The position numbers and the translations under genes are program-made. The notes under the pieces were generated by a model. It worked only from the letters and a program-made list of their open reading frames with translations, made no database searches and was not told where the DNA came from. DNA of 64,000 bases from CAYQLY01 sp964418605. Lineage in GTDB: Bacteria; Bacteroidota; Bacteroidia; Cytophagales; Cyclobacteriaceae. The stretch's first letter is position 1. Each line of letters begins with the position of its first letter. The DNA is taken from NCBI GenBank assembly GCA_964418605.1, contig CAYQLY010000003.1:62001-126000 (forward strand), given 5' to 3'. This document shows, piece after piece, positions 33,690 through 42,476 of the stretch.

Positions 33690-34907
33690 TTATTCTCCCT
33701 TCAATGATCCAGAGGTATTTATTAAAATCAATCCCCAAAAAATAATAAGCGCGATGCTAAATAATATTTCGTTTACAAAAGGAATGACCGTATAGCCTAA
33801 CGAAGCAATACCTTGTATAGCAAGAACTAATTCATTCAATAAAATACCGCTAATGAAAATAATAATACCTCCTATTGATAGTTTAGTAAAGCGTATTAAT
33901 TCTTTAAAATACAGATAGCTTATCAAAAATACACTTGTAAAGGCTAATAAAACTAAATGTAAATAAGCAATTACAATTGGCCTAAACCCAAATGCAAGCT
34001 TACTTATAGCAGGAACTGTGGAAATAAGTTGTAAACCTATCTTGATAGATAAGGAAATTGAAACAAACAATAGCAATATTTTTTTAAGTGTATTAAATCT
34101 TAATATCTTTATAGCTTTAGATAAAATAAATTGGTAGATAAAATTTATTAAGCCATAGAATTGAGCAATAGCTGCAACCACTATGATTGCATAAATCCAA
34201 GTTGGAGGATTCATCCACAATACAGATAATCCATACGCAGGAATACAACTTATAAAAAATATCCAAAATAAAATATTTTCATTATTTAATATAATATTTT
34301 TTTCTTTTAAGTAATTTATAAAAAGGCCTACACAGGAAAAGAAAAACCAACCATTGTATTGAAAATGCAAATACCAATATACAGATGCTAAATAGACATG
34401 TTGATCTATTTTTTTAGAAGCCATCATGTAACTCAAAAGCAGCGTGCCAAGTGTTGAAAGTATATTGAATAATAAAGCAGCATACATCCAATTTTTTCCT
34501 GCTATTTTTTTTTCATTTTTTGTTACATGTAAAAAAAGGCTGCAAAATACAAGTGAAATTAATACCGATAGTGTAGAAAATAGTATTGAAAATAAACCAT
34601 AACCTTGAATAGAAAATGAAATCAACATCCCAAAAGCACTTATTAGAAATACACTTAGTATCTTATCAAACAACAATTTAGTATGATATGAAATTTGATG
34701 TTTAATGGTACAAAAAATTAACACCATTAATAACAATGAAATCCAACCACTAAATGCAAAATGAGAGTGAGCGTGTTGTAAATTTTTTTGATTAAAAAAT
34801 GGGAACTCAAATCCAATTTTATATCGCATTAAAACACCAAACGCAGCGACTATCAATAAATTCATTAGACATATTTTTATCCAGTTTAATTTTAGTGGCC
34901 TTCCCAT
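33690..34907 (-). CDS. Polytopic membrane protein with conserved membrane histidines (possible haem-copper-oxidase relative)
   Basis: Start set at MGRPLKLNW (34907), one base after the stop of the Crp/Fnr gene; a longer frame begins at 34931. About 405 residues with roughly 12 helices. Histidines sit in helix motifs: HAHSHFAFSGW (His45, 47, 49), YWYLHFQYNGWF (His181) and FRPIVIAYLHLVL (His317). The first motif recalls the helix II haem ligand region of haem-copper oxidases and NnrS-like proteins. It probably forms one operon with the regulator and lies next to the nor genes, so a haem-linked role in NO metabolism is an inference. No CuB-like HH pair is seen. Confidence 0.7.
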   Translation of the reverse strand: MGRPLKLNWIKICLMNLLIVAAFGVLMRYKIGFEFPFFNQKNLQHAHSHFAFSGWISLLLMVLIFCTIKHQISYHTKLLFDKILSVFLISAFGMLISFSIQGYGLFSILFSTLSVLISLVFCSLFLHVTKNEKKIAGKNWMYAALLFNILSTLGTLLLSYMMASKKIDQHVYLASVYWYLHFQYNGWFFFSCVGLFINYLKEKNIILNNENILFWIFFISCIPAYGLSVLWMNPPTWIYAIIVVAAIAQFYGLINFIYQFILSKAIKILRFNTLKKILLLFVSISLSIKIGLQLISTVPAISKLAFGFRPIVIAYLHLVLLAFTSVFLISYLYFKELIRFTKLSIGGIIIFISGILLNELVLAIQGIASLGYTVIPFVNEILFSIALIIFWGLILINTSGSLKGE

Positions 34908-34908
34908 C

Positions 34909-35499
34909 TTAATAATATATTTTATGGTCAATAATTTGAACCTTCTTGCTTTTGCTTAACTTAATAAGCGTTCTAATTACTGTTTCTACTCTTAACCCTG
35001 TCAAATCCGCAATTTGTTGTCTTGTATAGGGTATCAAATTTGCAACATTGATATTATTATCTTGTTTAAACTTATTTAAACAAGCCACTATCTTTTCTTC
35101 TGGTGTATGACAAACTAAAATCTGCACTATGCTCGCTTTATCATAAATCCTTGACGCAAAAATATTTAATAAAGTTGTTGCAATTTCAGGACAACTGTCT
35201 AATAATTTTAAAAATTTATCCTTAGCTAATCTAACAATGGTTGAATCTATAATTGCCCTTGCTGAACTTGGATAGGGTCTATTTACAAGAAGAGGGGGTT
35301 CTCCAAAGCTTTCTCCTGCTTTAAAAATTCCTTGTATCAGCTCTTTGCCCTTATTATTCATACAAAAAACCTTAACACTCCCCTCCACTATTTGATAAAA
35401 ATAGTGAGGCATATTCCCTTCTCTAAAAATAGTCTCACCCTTTTGATATTTTTTTATTGATGCACCATATGTAATTAATAAATCTAAACTTATTTTCAT
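34909..35499 (-). CDS. Crp/Fnr family transcription regulator
   Basis: A 196-residue regulator: cNMP-fold sensor domain (about 15-110, KYQKGETIFREGNMPHYFYQIVEGSVKVF, FGEPPLLVNRPYPSSARA) and C-terminal winged helix (about 140-196, TRQQIADLTGLRVETVIRTL). The recognition helix keeps the Glu and Arg that read the TGA core in Crp and Fnr (V-E-T-x-x-R). There is no N-terminal cysteine cluster, so it is not an iron-sulfur Fnr; it could sense NO through haem (DNR-like) or another ligand. Its likely targets are the TGA-N6-TCA sites at the nos and fasciclin promoters. Confidence 0.9.
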   Translation of the reverse strand: MKISLDLLITYGASIKKYQKGETIFREGNMPHYFYQIVEGSVKVFCMNNKGKELIQGIFKAGESFGEPPLLVNRPYPSSARAIIDSTIVRLAKDKFLKLLDSCPEIATTLLNIFASRIYDKASIVQILVCHTPEEKIVACLNKFKQDNNINVANLIPYTRQQIADLTGLRVETVIRTLIKLSKSKKVQIIDHKIYY

Positions 35500-35518
35500 A
35501 GCATTACTACACAGTTAG

Positions 35519-35526
35519 CAAATATA
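35519..35526 (-). promoter_or_regulatory. -7 promoter box for the Crp/Fnr gene
   Basis: TATATTTG on the minus strand, an exact TAnnTTTG match, 19 bases before the start codon. No nos-type dyad was found at the matching distance upstream. Confidence 0.5.
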
Positions 35527-35621
35527 TGAGCATTTTTTGGCATAATCCATAATCCACTTCTCATTACCCTTCAACAACTTAGAGCCAATTATTCTATTTT
35601 TAAGTTGTCATTATTATATTT

Positions 35622-36308
35622 TTATAACAACAAATGTCCGATCTTTTCTCCATAAATTCTAGGATATCCATTTCCATCTGCATAGATAGCCCATTCAAAA
35701 TTTTTATCTATCCAATAATAATCATTCCCACTATACATTTCATTCAACCATTTACCAGACAATTCATAACTATGCTGATAAAAAACAGGATTGATGCAGT
35801 ATAAAACATCAACCTTATCGACAATAAATTCAATTATTTTTTTAAACTTTTCATCCTCTGAAGTCAAAAAGTTTTTACTTTCTTTTATTTTTAATTGTTG
35901 TTCAAAAATTTTCCAAATCTTTTCCCACTCTTTTTCAGTCAGTACTCTCCTATATGGCAAAATAGGGAGCTTATCTAAATGATCAAAAGCTAAGTTTATG
36001 TTCTTATTTATTAACTCAATAAACTCATCAATGATCGCCTTATCTGTTTTAACTTTAATTGTTTTAAGATAACTGTCTCGCAGATAAGTTGAAATACGTT
36101 CTAAACTATCAATTAATTCAAACTCTGTCTTGAAGTCCTCCAAACTAAATGATTCTACCATTCTTAGAAATTCATTAAGAATCATCCCATAATCTCCTCT
36201 TTCATCCTTATTATAAGAAGATGATGTTTCAACTTTAAGAAGACATTTAATTTGATCGGCCAAGCTATGTCTAATTGCATTATAATATTTTGTTAAGCTT
36301 TTCTCCAT
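35622..36308 (-). CDS. Hypothetical protein, mainly helical
   Basis: A 228-residue cytoplasmic protein with no signal peptide or membrane segment. It is rich in charged, helical segments (such as SLEDFKTEFELIDSLERISTYLRDSYL and LTEKEWEKIWKIFEQQLKIK), with an aromatic-rich C-terminal part (NDYYWIDKNFEWAIYADGNGYPRIYG). I do not recognise a family. It is very AT-rich. It lies between the Crp/Fnr gene and the metallo-beta-lactamase gene on the same strand, 9 bases from the latter, so it may be co-transcribed with it. Confidence 0.6.
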   Translation of the reverse strand: MEKSLTKYYNAIRHSLADQIKCLLKVETSSSYNKDERGDYGMILNEFLRMVESFSLEDFKTEFELIDSLERISTYLRDSYLKTIKVKTDKAIIDEFIELINKNINLAFDHLDKLPILPYRRVLTEKEWEKIWKIFEQQLKIKESKNFLTSEDEKFKKIIEFIVDKVDVLYCINPVFYQHSYELSGKWLNEMYSGNDYYWIDKNFEWAIYADGNGYPRIYGEKIGHLLL

Positions 36309-36317
36309 TAGTAGTAA

Positions 36318-37037
36318 TCATTTTTTAGTTTTAGCTTTTTCAAGCAACTGCAACGTATGTGTAATAAGTTTACTGGTGTCTTTACTTCCATGACCTGGTA
36401 TGACGATATTCGGCGACGGGTAGCGAGAAGAAAGAATACGCAAACTTACAGGCCATTCATCCAAATAGGCCTCTTGCACAAAACCCAAATCGGCGTGCTC
36501 TAAATCTTTAATAAAACATCCACCAAAAAGTATATTTGATTTTTTTAGGTAAACTACTATATTATCTATGGTATGTCCTTTTCCAGGATAAAAGACCTCT
36601 ATTCCTAATGTATCAAATGGAAGAGTAGATATAATATGATCAGGAAGAGTATAGCCCTTTCCAGCCGCTTGGTTTGATGTGAGCTGTGTTGAAAACACGT
36701 CAATGCCCTTCTTTTTAAGTATATTAATCCCACCCATACGATCCTCATGAGCATGAGTAATGATGCAAAAATTGACTTTATGTTTTGTAAGTTTATACAA
36801 TTTCTTAATTAGTTGAGCAGTCAATTTATCATTCCAAGGTATATCAATAAGAATAATCCCCTGTGCTGTATTTATCACTAACCCATTGGCTGGAAACCAA
36901 GATCCATTGGAAAGTTTACCATAACTGGTATATATAAAAAGAGTATCATTTAATTTTTCTAGCTTTATTCTTTGTGCGTGTGAATAAAAAATACTTAATT
37001 GGACAAAAATTAATAAAAATAGAACTTTTAGTTTCAT
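36318..37037 (-). CDS. Subclass B1 metallo-beta-lactamase
   Basis: Start set at MKLKVLFLL (37037), which gives a clean signal peptide (to about residue 22); the ATG at 37061 lies two bases from the divergent start. About 239 residues. The full B1 zinc set is present: HAHEDR (His95, His97, Asp99), GKGHTIDN (His155), GGCFIKD (Cys174, with Lys177 in the substrate-binding place of Lys224) and PGHG (His216). The DLGFVQEAYLDEWPVSL stretch also fits. B1 enzymes hydrolyse beta-lactams, usually including carbapenems, in the periplasm. Activity is predicted, not shown; some family members have other hydrolase roles. Confidence 0.88.
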   Translation of the reverse strand: MKLKVLFLLIFVQLSIFYSHAQRIKLEKLNDTLFIYTSYGKLSNGSWFPANGLVINTAQGIILIDIPWNDKLTAQLIKKLYKLTKHKVNFCIITHAHEDRMGGINILKKKGIDVFSTQLTSNQAAGKGYTLPDHIISTLPFDTLGIEVFYPGKGHTIDNIVVYLKKSNILFGGCFIKDLEHADLGFVQEAYLDEWPVSLRILSSRYPSPNIVIPGHGSKDTSKLITHTLQLLEKAKTKK

Positions 37038-37063
37038 AAACAATATTAAAAAATAATTCATTT

Positions 37064-38506
37064 ATGGACCCTTTACTTGCCGCCTGTAGCATAGCCCTGT
37101 ATTTTGGAGTACTTATTATTATTGCCTTTTTTACAGCTCGAGGCGCTACGACAGAATCTTTTTTTACAGCAAATCGAAAAGCACCTTGGTATGCGGTAGC
37201 TTTTGGCATGATTGGTGCCTCACTTTCAGGGGTCACATTTATATCTGTTCCAGGAGCTGTGGGAACAAGTATGTTTTCTTACTTTCAAATTGTATTGGGA
37301 TACTTGGTAGGCTATATCGTTATTGGCACGATACTGATGCCTCTTTACTACCGTATGAATTTAATTTCAATATATACCTACCTTGAAAAACGATTAGGCT
37401 ATTGGTCCTATAAAACAGGGGCTGCTTTTTTTCTTCTTTCACGCACTCTAGGCTCTTCTATACGACTGTATTTAGCGGCGATGGTTCTACAGCTTGTTTT
37501 ATTTGATGCATGGGGAATACCATTTTGGTCTACAGTACTTATCACTATTTTATTGATATGGGTATACACCTTTAAAGGTGGAATTAAAACAATTATATGG
37601 ACGGATACATTTCAAACCTTTTTTCTAATTGCTTCAGTCATTATCAGTATTTATTATATTGGACATGCGCTTAACATCACCTCTATCAAAAGCATGATGG
37701 CACGCATTACAAGCAGTCATTATTCAAAAACTTTCTTCTGGGATTACAAAAGTGAAAATTATTTCTGGAAGCAATTTATATCCGGGGCCTTTATTGCTAT
37801 AGCGATGACGGGTTTAGATCAAGACTTGATGCAAAAAAACTTAACATGTAAAAATATTAAAGAGGCTCAGAAAAATATGTTTTGGTTTTCTGTTTTATTA
37901 GTAATTGTTAACCTATTTTTCTTATGCTTAGGGGCACTTCTGTATATTTACGCCAATCAAAAGGGCATATTGATAAAAGGAGATAAACTTTATCCTACAT
38001 TAGCATTAAATGAATTTGGGAATATAACAGCCATTTTCTTTTTATTAGGTATTACCGCTTCATCGTATGCCAGTGCTGATTCAGCTCTAGCTTCTTTAAC
38101 AACTTGTTTTTGCATTGATTTTTTAAATTTTGACAAAAAAGAAGAGTCTGTTCGAAAAAGACAAAAGCTCTTTGTTCATATAGCCTTTTCATTGGTTCTA
38201 TTGATTACTATTTTAATTTTCAAAGAAATAAATAGAGATGATGCTATTAAAGCTGTTTTAAAAGTAGCCATGTATACCTATGGACCTTTACTAGGTTTAT
38301 TTAGTTTTGGATTATTTACAAAACGACAAGTGCAAGACAATATCTCTCCTATTATATGTATAGCTTCACCGCTTATATGTATTTTTGTTAATACGTATGG
38401 ATCTCAATGGCTTAATGGTTATCAATTTAGCTTTGAGCTACTCATCCTTAATGGGCTATTAACATTTATAGGTTTATTTATTTTTTCTAAAAAAACAGAA
38501 TTATGA
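37064..38506 (+). CDS. Sodium:solute symporter family transporter
   Basis: A 480-residue protein with about 13 helices of the SSS (LeuT-fold) family: ARGATTESFFTANRKAPWYAVAFGMIGASLSGVTFISVPG near the start, then LGSSIRLYLAAMVLQL, WTDTFQTFFLIAS and GITASSYASADSALASLTTCFCIDF. It imports a sugar, amino acid or similar solute with sodium; the substrate cannot be read from sequence. It is divergent from the metallo-beta-lactamase gene with almost no spacer between possible starts, and overlaps mce by 4 bases. Confidence 0.92.
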   Translation: MDPLLAACSIALYFGVLIIIAFFTARGATTESFFTANRKAPWYAVAFGMIGASLSGVTFISVPGAVGTSMFSYFQIVLGYLVGYIVIGTILMPLYYRMNLISIYTYLEKRLGYWSYKTGAAFFLLSRTLGSSIRLYLAAMVLQLVLFDAWGIPFWSTVLITILLIWVYTFKGGIKTIIWTDTFQTFFLIASVIISIYYIGHALNITSIKSMMARITSSHYSKTFFWDYKSENYFWKQFISGAFIAIAMTGLDQDLMQKNLTCKNIKEAQKNMFWFSVLLVIVNLFFLCLGALLYIYANQKGILIKGDKLYPTLALNEFGNITAIFFLLGITASSYASADSALASLTTCFCIDFLNFDKKEESVRKRQKLFVHIAFSLVLLITILIFKEINRDDAIKAVLKVAMYTYGPLLGLFSFGLFTKRQVQDNISPIICIASPLICIFVNTYGSQWLNGYQFSFELLILNGLLTFIGLFIFSKKTEL

Positions 38507-38907
38507 TTGTACGTGTAGAACATATTGGTATTGCTGTAAAAACATTAGCACAATCTAATCAGCTTATCGAAAAATTATTTGGAAAGCCGTTATATAAAAC
38601 TGAAAAAGTTGAATCAGAAAATGTAACGACTTCTTTTTTTCAACTTGGAGAAACAAAAATTGAACTAGTAGAAGCCACCAATGCTGATAGTTCTATTTCA
38701 AAATTTATAGACAAACACGGGGAAGGTATACATCATATTGCATTTGAAGTAGATGATATTGAAAAAGAGATGAGTCGGTTAAAAAACGAAGGTTTCATAC
38801 TCATTCATGATAAACCTAAAAAAGGGGCAGATAATAAATTGATCTGTTTCTTGCACCCCAAATCAACTAATGGTGTACTCGTAGAACTTTGTCAAGAAAT
38901 AAAATAA
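38503..38907 (+). CDS. mce: Methylmalonyl-CoA epimerase
   Basis: A 134-residue VOC-fold enzyme converting (S)- to (R)-methylmalonyl-CoA in propionate metabolism. Signatures are RVEHIGIAVKTLAQS (metal His near the start), VTTSFFQLGETKIELVE, GEGIHHIAFEVDDIE and the final GVLVELCQ with the metal-binding Glu. The ATG overlaps the symporter stop (ATGA), and thiL starts 9 bases later; the three genes look like one transcript although their roles differ. Confidence 0.93.
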   Translation: MIVRVEHIGIAVKTLAQSNQLIEKLFGKPLYKTEKVESENVTTSFFQLGETKIELVEATNADSSISKFIDKHGEGIHHIAFEVDDIEKEMSRLKNEGFILIHDKPKKGADNKLICFLHPKSTNGVLVELCQEIK

Positions 38908-38916
38908 AAAATTAAC

Positions 38917-39942
38917 ATGAATACACGAACAGAAATCAGCTCAATTGGTGAATTTAGTCTAATTAATCGATTAAAAGAAAAATTCTCTTTAGAAAATAGC
39001 TCTTCTATTAAAGGTATTGGAGATGATGCTGGCGTAATTGATATAGGAGATCATTATCTTTTAGTTAGCACGGACATCTTAATAGAGGGCATTCATTTTG
39101 ATTTGAGTTTTATGCCTTTAAAACATCTAGGGTATAAAGCCGTTGCTGTAAACGTATCTGACATTGCTGCTATGAATGGCCTTACGGAGCAAATCACTGT
39201 AACTATTGGTATTAGCAATCGATTTTCAGTTGAAGCTATAGAGGAAATTTATGAGGGCATTAAAATGGCATGTGCAAACTATAAGGTAGATTTAATTGGA
39301 GGAGATACATCATCGACAACAGGTGGTTTAATACTTTCCATTACAGCTGTTGGACGTGTTTCAAAAAATAAAATAGCTTATCGGCATACGGCATCTGAGA
39401 ATGATATCATTTGTGTAACAGGAGACTTAGGTGGAGCTTATGTTGGCTTGCAGTTGCTTCATCGAGAAAAAGAAGTTTTTTTATCCAATCCAGAAATGCA
39501 ACCTGAACTCGAAGGGAAGTCCTACATCATAGGCAGACAGTTAAAACCAGAAGCACGAACAGATATTATACATGAGTTAGCTGACCTCCATATTGTACCT
39601 ACTTCTATGATTGATGTATCTGATGGGGTTGCTTCCGAATTATTCCATTTATGTAAAAATTCAAATCTAGGTGCCGTTATTTATGAAGATCATCTTCCTA
39701 TTGATGGAGTAACATTTGAAACAGCTGTTGAGTTCAACCTGGATCCAATCACATGCGCACTGAATGGAGGCGAAGATTATGAATTGCTTTTCACTATACC
39801 TCAACGGGATTTTGAAAAAATAAAAAAGCATGCTGATATATTTTATATCGGGTTCATGACTAAAAAGGAAAATGGTATTCGTATGAAATTAAAATCAGGT
39901 TCAGAAATACCACTTAAGGCTCAAGGATGGAAACATTTTTAA
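38917..39942 (+). CDS. thiL: Thiamine-monophosphate kinase
   Basis: A 341-residue enzyme of the PurM/ThiL fold that phosphorylates thiamine phosphate to thiamine diphosphate, the cofactor of the SucA enzyme encoded nearby. Motifs are SIKGIGDDAGVIDIG, STDILIEGIHFDL, HLGYKAVAVNVSDIAAMNG, LIGGDTSSTTGGLILSITAVGRV, MIDVSDGVASELFHLC and ALNGGEDYELLFT. No TPP riboswitch was found in front of the operon. Its last 4 bases overlap the convergent xth gene. Confidence 0.95.
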   Translation: MNTRTEISSIGEFSLINRLKEKFSLENSSSIKGIGDDAGVIDIGDHYLLVSTDILIEGIHFDLSFMPLKHLGYKAVAVNVSDIAAMNGLTEQITVTIGISNRFSVEAIEEIYEGIKMACANYKVDLIGGDTSSTTGGLILSITAVGRVSKNKIAYRHTASENDIICVTGDLGGAYVGLQLLHREKEVFLSNPEMQPELEGKSYIIGRQLKPEARTDIIHELADLHIVPTSMIDVSDGVASELFHLCKNSNLGAVIYEDHLPIDGVTFETAVEFNLDPITCALNGGEDYELLFTIPQRDFEKIKKHADIFYIGFMTKKENGIRMKLKSGSEIPLKAQGWKHF

Positions 39943-40715
39943 TAATCATCTAATTCTAACAAAACAGGGCAATGGTCTGAATGATAAGCTGCAGCTAAAA
40001 TAACTGCTCTTTTCAAACGTTTTTCTATTGACTGTGTGGCCATGTTATAATCTATCCTCCATCCTAAATTTTTTGCTCGCGCATTGAACCGATAAGTCCA
40101 CCAGGTATAGTGGTGTGGCTCTTGATTAAAAAATCGAAATGTATCTATAAATCCTAAATTTAAAAACTGGCTCAACCATTCTCTCTCTTCAGGCAAAAAT
40201 CCAGATGACTTCGCATTAGATTTAGGATTATGAATATCAATAGACTGATGACAAATATTAAAATCTCCACTGATAATAAGGTGAGGAAATTTTGTTTTTA
40301 TTTTTTTGATATAACTATAAAAAAAATCAAGCCACTCCATCTTAAATGACTGACGATGATCTCCACTTGAGCCGGATGGCATATATACATTAATAACTGA
40401 AAAAGTTGGGAAGTCAATTTGTAAAACCCTGCCTTCATCATCGTAGATTGATTTCCCGCATCCTATTTTAACTGCTAGTGGTTTATTTTTTGTAAAAATA
40501 GCTACACCACTATATCCTTTTTTTTGAGCAGAATGCCAATAGATATGATAGCCCATTGACCTAAACAAATCCAATGAAACATCTTTTTCTTCAGCTTTAA
40601 CCTCCTGAAAACAGATTATATCAGGATCAGAAGTTTTAATCCAATCAGATAGTCCTTTATTCAAAGCCGCACGAAATCCATTAACATTATAGGTAATGAT
40701 TTTTTTTACTGACAT
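39939..40715 (-). CDS. xth: Exodeoxyribonuclease III (AP endonuclease)
   Basis: A 258-residue EEP-fold nuclease that cuts at abasic sites and removes 3' blocks. Motifs are YNVNGFRAAL, DIICFQEVKAEE (catalytic Glu), VYMPSGSSG, LIISGDFNICHQSID, FIDTFR, YTWWTYRFNARAKNLGWRIDY and HSDHCPVLLELD (catalytic Asp-His). The start codon shares one base with the sucB stop (TAATG), so it is the last gene of the suc operon. Confidence 0.95.
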   Translation of the reverse strand: MSVKKIITYNVNGFRAALNKGLSDWIKTSDPDIICFQEVKAEEKDVSLDLFRSMGYHIYWHSAQKKGYSGVAIFTKNKPLAVKIGCGKSIYDDEGRVLQIDFPTFSVINVYMPSGSSGDHRQSFKMEWLDFFYSYIKKIKTKFPHLIISGDFNICHQSIDIHNPKSNAKSSGFLPEEREWLSQFLNLGFIDTFRFFNQEPHHYTWWTYRFNARAKNLGWRIDYNMATQSIEKRLKRAVILAAAYHSDHCPVLLELDDY

Positions 40716-41911
40716 TAAATTCCTAATAATAGTCGTGAAGGATCTTCCAATAATTGTTTTATACGCACTAAAAAACTCACTGATTCACGACCATCGATAA
40801 TACGGTGATCATAAGACAATGCTAAATACATCATCGGACGTATAACAATTTCACCATTAACAACAACAGGGCGTTCTACTATATTATGCATTCCTAATAT
40901 AGCCGACTGCGGAGGGTTAATAATAGGTGTAGACATCATAGAACCAAACACACCTCCATTCGTGATGGTGAATGTACCTCCTGTCATTTCTGGAATAGTT
41001 AGCTTATTATCCCTTGCTTTCAATGCCAATAATGCAATTTCTTTTTCAATCCCATCAAATGAAAGAGATTCAGCATGGCGTATAACAGGAACTACTAATC
41101 CTCGCGGCGTAGATACAGCAACAGAGATATCACAATAGTTATGATAAACTAATTCATCACCATCAATATAGGCATTTACTGCGGGAAATTCTTGTAATGC
41201 GGCACAACATGCTTTAACAAAAAAAGACATGAACCCTAGATTAATTTCATACTTCTCTTTAAACTTATCTTTATACTTTGCTCGAATATCCATAATGGGT
41301 TTCATATCCACCTCATTAAAGGTCGTAAGCATGGCTGTTTCATTTTTAGCAGCAACTAATCGCTTAGCAATTGTTTTTCTCAAGCTGGTCATTTTTTCAC
41401 GTCGATCTTCTCGAGAGTCAGTCGCCAACTTGATTGAACCACTTTTCTTCTCTGCTTTCAACGCATCTTCTTTCGTAATTCGACCATCTTTACCAGTACC
41501 ATCTACCTCCTTACTATCAATACCTTTTTCTGATAAAATCTTATCTGCAGCTGGTGAAGGGTATTTTTTAATATCATCTGTATCATTCTGAACAGTCTGA
41601 TTTTTTTGTTCTGGTTGTTTTTCATCTTTATTTTTTTCGTTCTTTTGAGCAGACTGTTGAGAGACGCCTTCAGTTACTTGTATTTTACATATAACTGTTC
41701 CAATTGCTACTACTTTGCCTTTTTCAGCTATAATCTCTAAGATACCAGAAGCCTCTGCAGGAAGTTCAAAAGTAGCTTTATCTGATTCAATTTCACAAAG
41801 TACTTCATCCTTATTAACAAAGTCCCCGGATTTCTTATTCCATGCACCTATCGTTACTTCAGTTATGGATTCGCCCACAGTAGGGACTTTTATTTCTAGT
41901 ATTGTTGACAT
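40715..41911 (-). CDS. sucB: Dihydrolipoyllysine succinyltransferase (2-oxoglutarate dehydrogenase E2)
   Basis: A 398-residue acyltransferase with one lipoyl domain (1-77; lipoylated Lys in EIESDKATFELPA), an acidic/charged linker (about 80-112), a peripheral E1/E3-binding domain (PAADKILSEKGIDSKEVDGTGKDGRITKEDAL, about 118-150) and a catalytic core ending in YLALSYDHRIIDGRE. It forms the core of the complex that makes succinyl-CoA in the TCA cycle. It lies downstream of sucA with four unknown genes between, all on the same strand and closely packed. Confidence 0.96.
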   Translation of the reverse strand: MSTILEIKVPTVGESITEVTIGAWNKKSGDFVNKDEVLCEIESDKATFELPAEASGILEIIAEKGKVVAIGTVICKIQVTEGVSQQSAQKNEKNKDEKQPEQKNQTVQNDTDDIKKYPSPAADKILSEKGIDSKEVDGTGKDGRITKEDALKAEKKSGSIKLATDSREDRREKMTSLRKTIAKRLVAAKNETAMLTTFNEVDMKPIMDIRAKYKDKFKEKYEINLGFMSFFVKACCAALQEFPAVNAYIDGDELVYHNYCDISVAVSTPRGLVVPVIRHAESLSFDGIEKEIALLALKARDNKLTIPEMTGGTFTITNGGVFGSMMSTPIINPPQSAILGMHNIVERPVVVNGEIVIRPMMYLALSYDHRIIDGRESVSFLVRIKQLLEDPSRLLLGI

Positions 41912-41927
41912 ATATTTATTATAATTC

Positions 41928-42473
41928 TTATTTTTTAAAAAACCAATAAAACAATCTCATAGCATTAGTAGCATTTCTAATCTTATATCCTTTATCTGCC
42001 ATAATAACCTTTCCATCTTTATCTTCTAGATACTCTCCTGTTGCATCATACCGCCCCCAATATTTTCTAAATAAAATCCTGAAAAGTATACCCAAAACCA
42101 CTAAAAAAATAGGGAACAACCAAACCCAATTGATATCATGAGACCAACGAACAATACTTGACTGCAAATAAACATCATTCGTAGAAGTCATATAATATGT
42201 AGGTACTGAATCTCCATTCTGAAGACTATCATACTCCTTATTCGAAACATAATTAGTAATAAGCAACTCTTTAACTTTGTCTTTAGAATGCATACGTATG
42301 CTTAAGATATTATCACTCCCTTGTTTATATTTATCTACAAGCGTGACTTCAGATAAGATCGCCTCTGAAAATATTTTTTTCAAACGACGATACTCATACA
42401 CTTGCAACACAGAGATAAATACTGCCAAAAGTATAAAAATAACAAACATTAATTTACCTACATTAAGCCGCAT
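41928..42473 (-). CDS. Two-helix membrane protein of unknown function (DUF3592-like)
   Basis: A 181-residue protein: N-terminal helix (about 6-26), a beta-rich extracytoplasmic domain (about 35-105, with YKQGSDNILSIRMHSKD and LQNGDSVPTYYM) and a second helix (about 116-138) before a charged tail that ends KATNAMRLFYWFFKK. The layout is like DUF3592 proteins, but the match is by shape only. It lies 16 bases before sucB and 3 bases after the secreted gene on the same strand, so it is in the suc transcript. Confidence 0.6.
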   Translation of the reverse strand: MRLNVGKLMFVIFILLAVFISVLQVYEYRRLKKIFSEAILSEVTLVDKYKQGSDNILSIRMHSKDKVKELLITNYVSNKEYDSLQNGDSVPTYYMTSTNDVYLQSSIVRWSHDINWVWLFPIFLVVLGILFRILFRKYWGRYDATGEYLEDKDGKVIMADKGYKIRNATNAMRLFYWFFKK

Positions 42474-42476
42474 GTT

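Noticed and set aside
35523..35542. TATGAG...GGCATA dyad before the Crp/Fnr gene
   Set aside because: The halves are too far apart for the TGA-N6-TCA spacing and the site overlaps the -7 box, so it is not counted as an operator.
35575..35608. ACAACTTA/TAAGTTGT inverted repeat after the orphan gene
   Set aside because: An 8-bp AT-rich stem with a loop of about 20 bases and no T-run; chance is likely in such AT-rich sequence.
38906..38917. TPP riboswitch in front of thiL
   Set aside because: Only nine bases separate mce and thiL, and no THI-box pattern was seen before the symporter gene.
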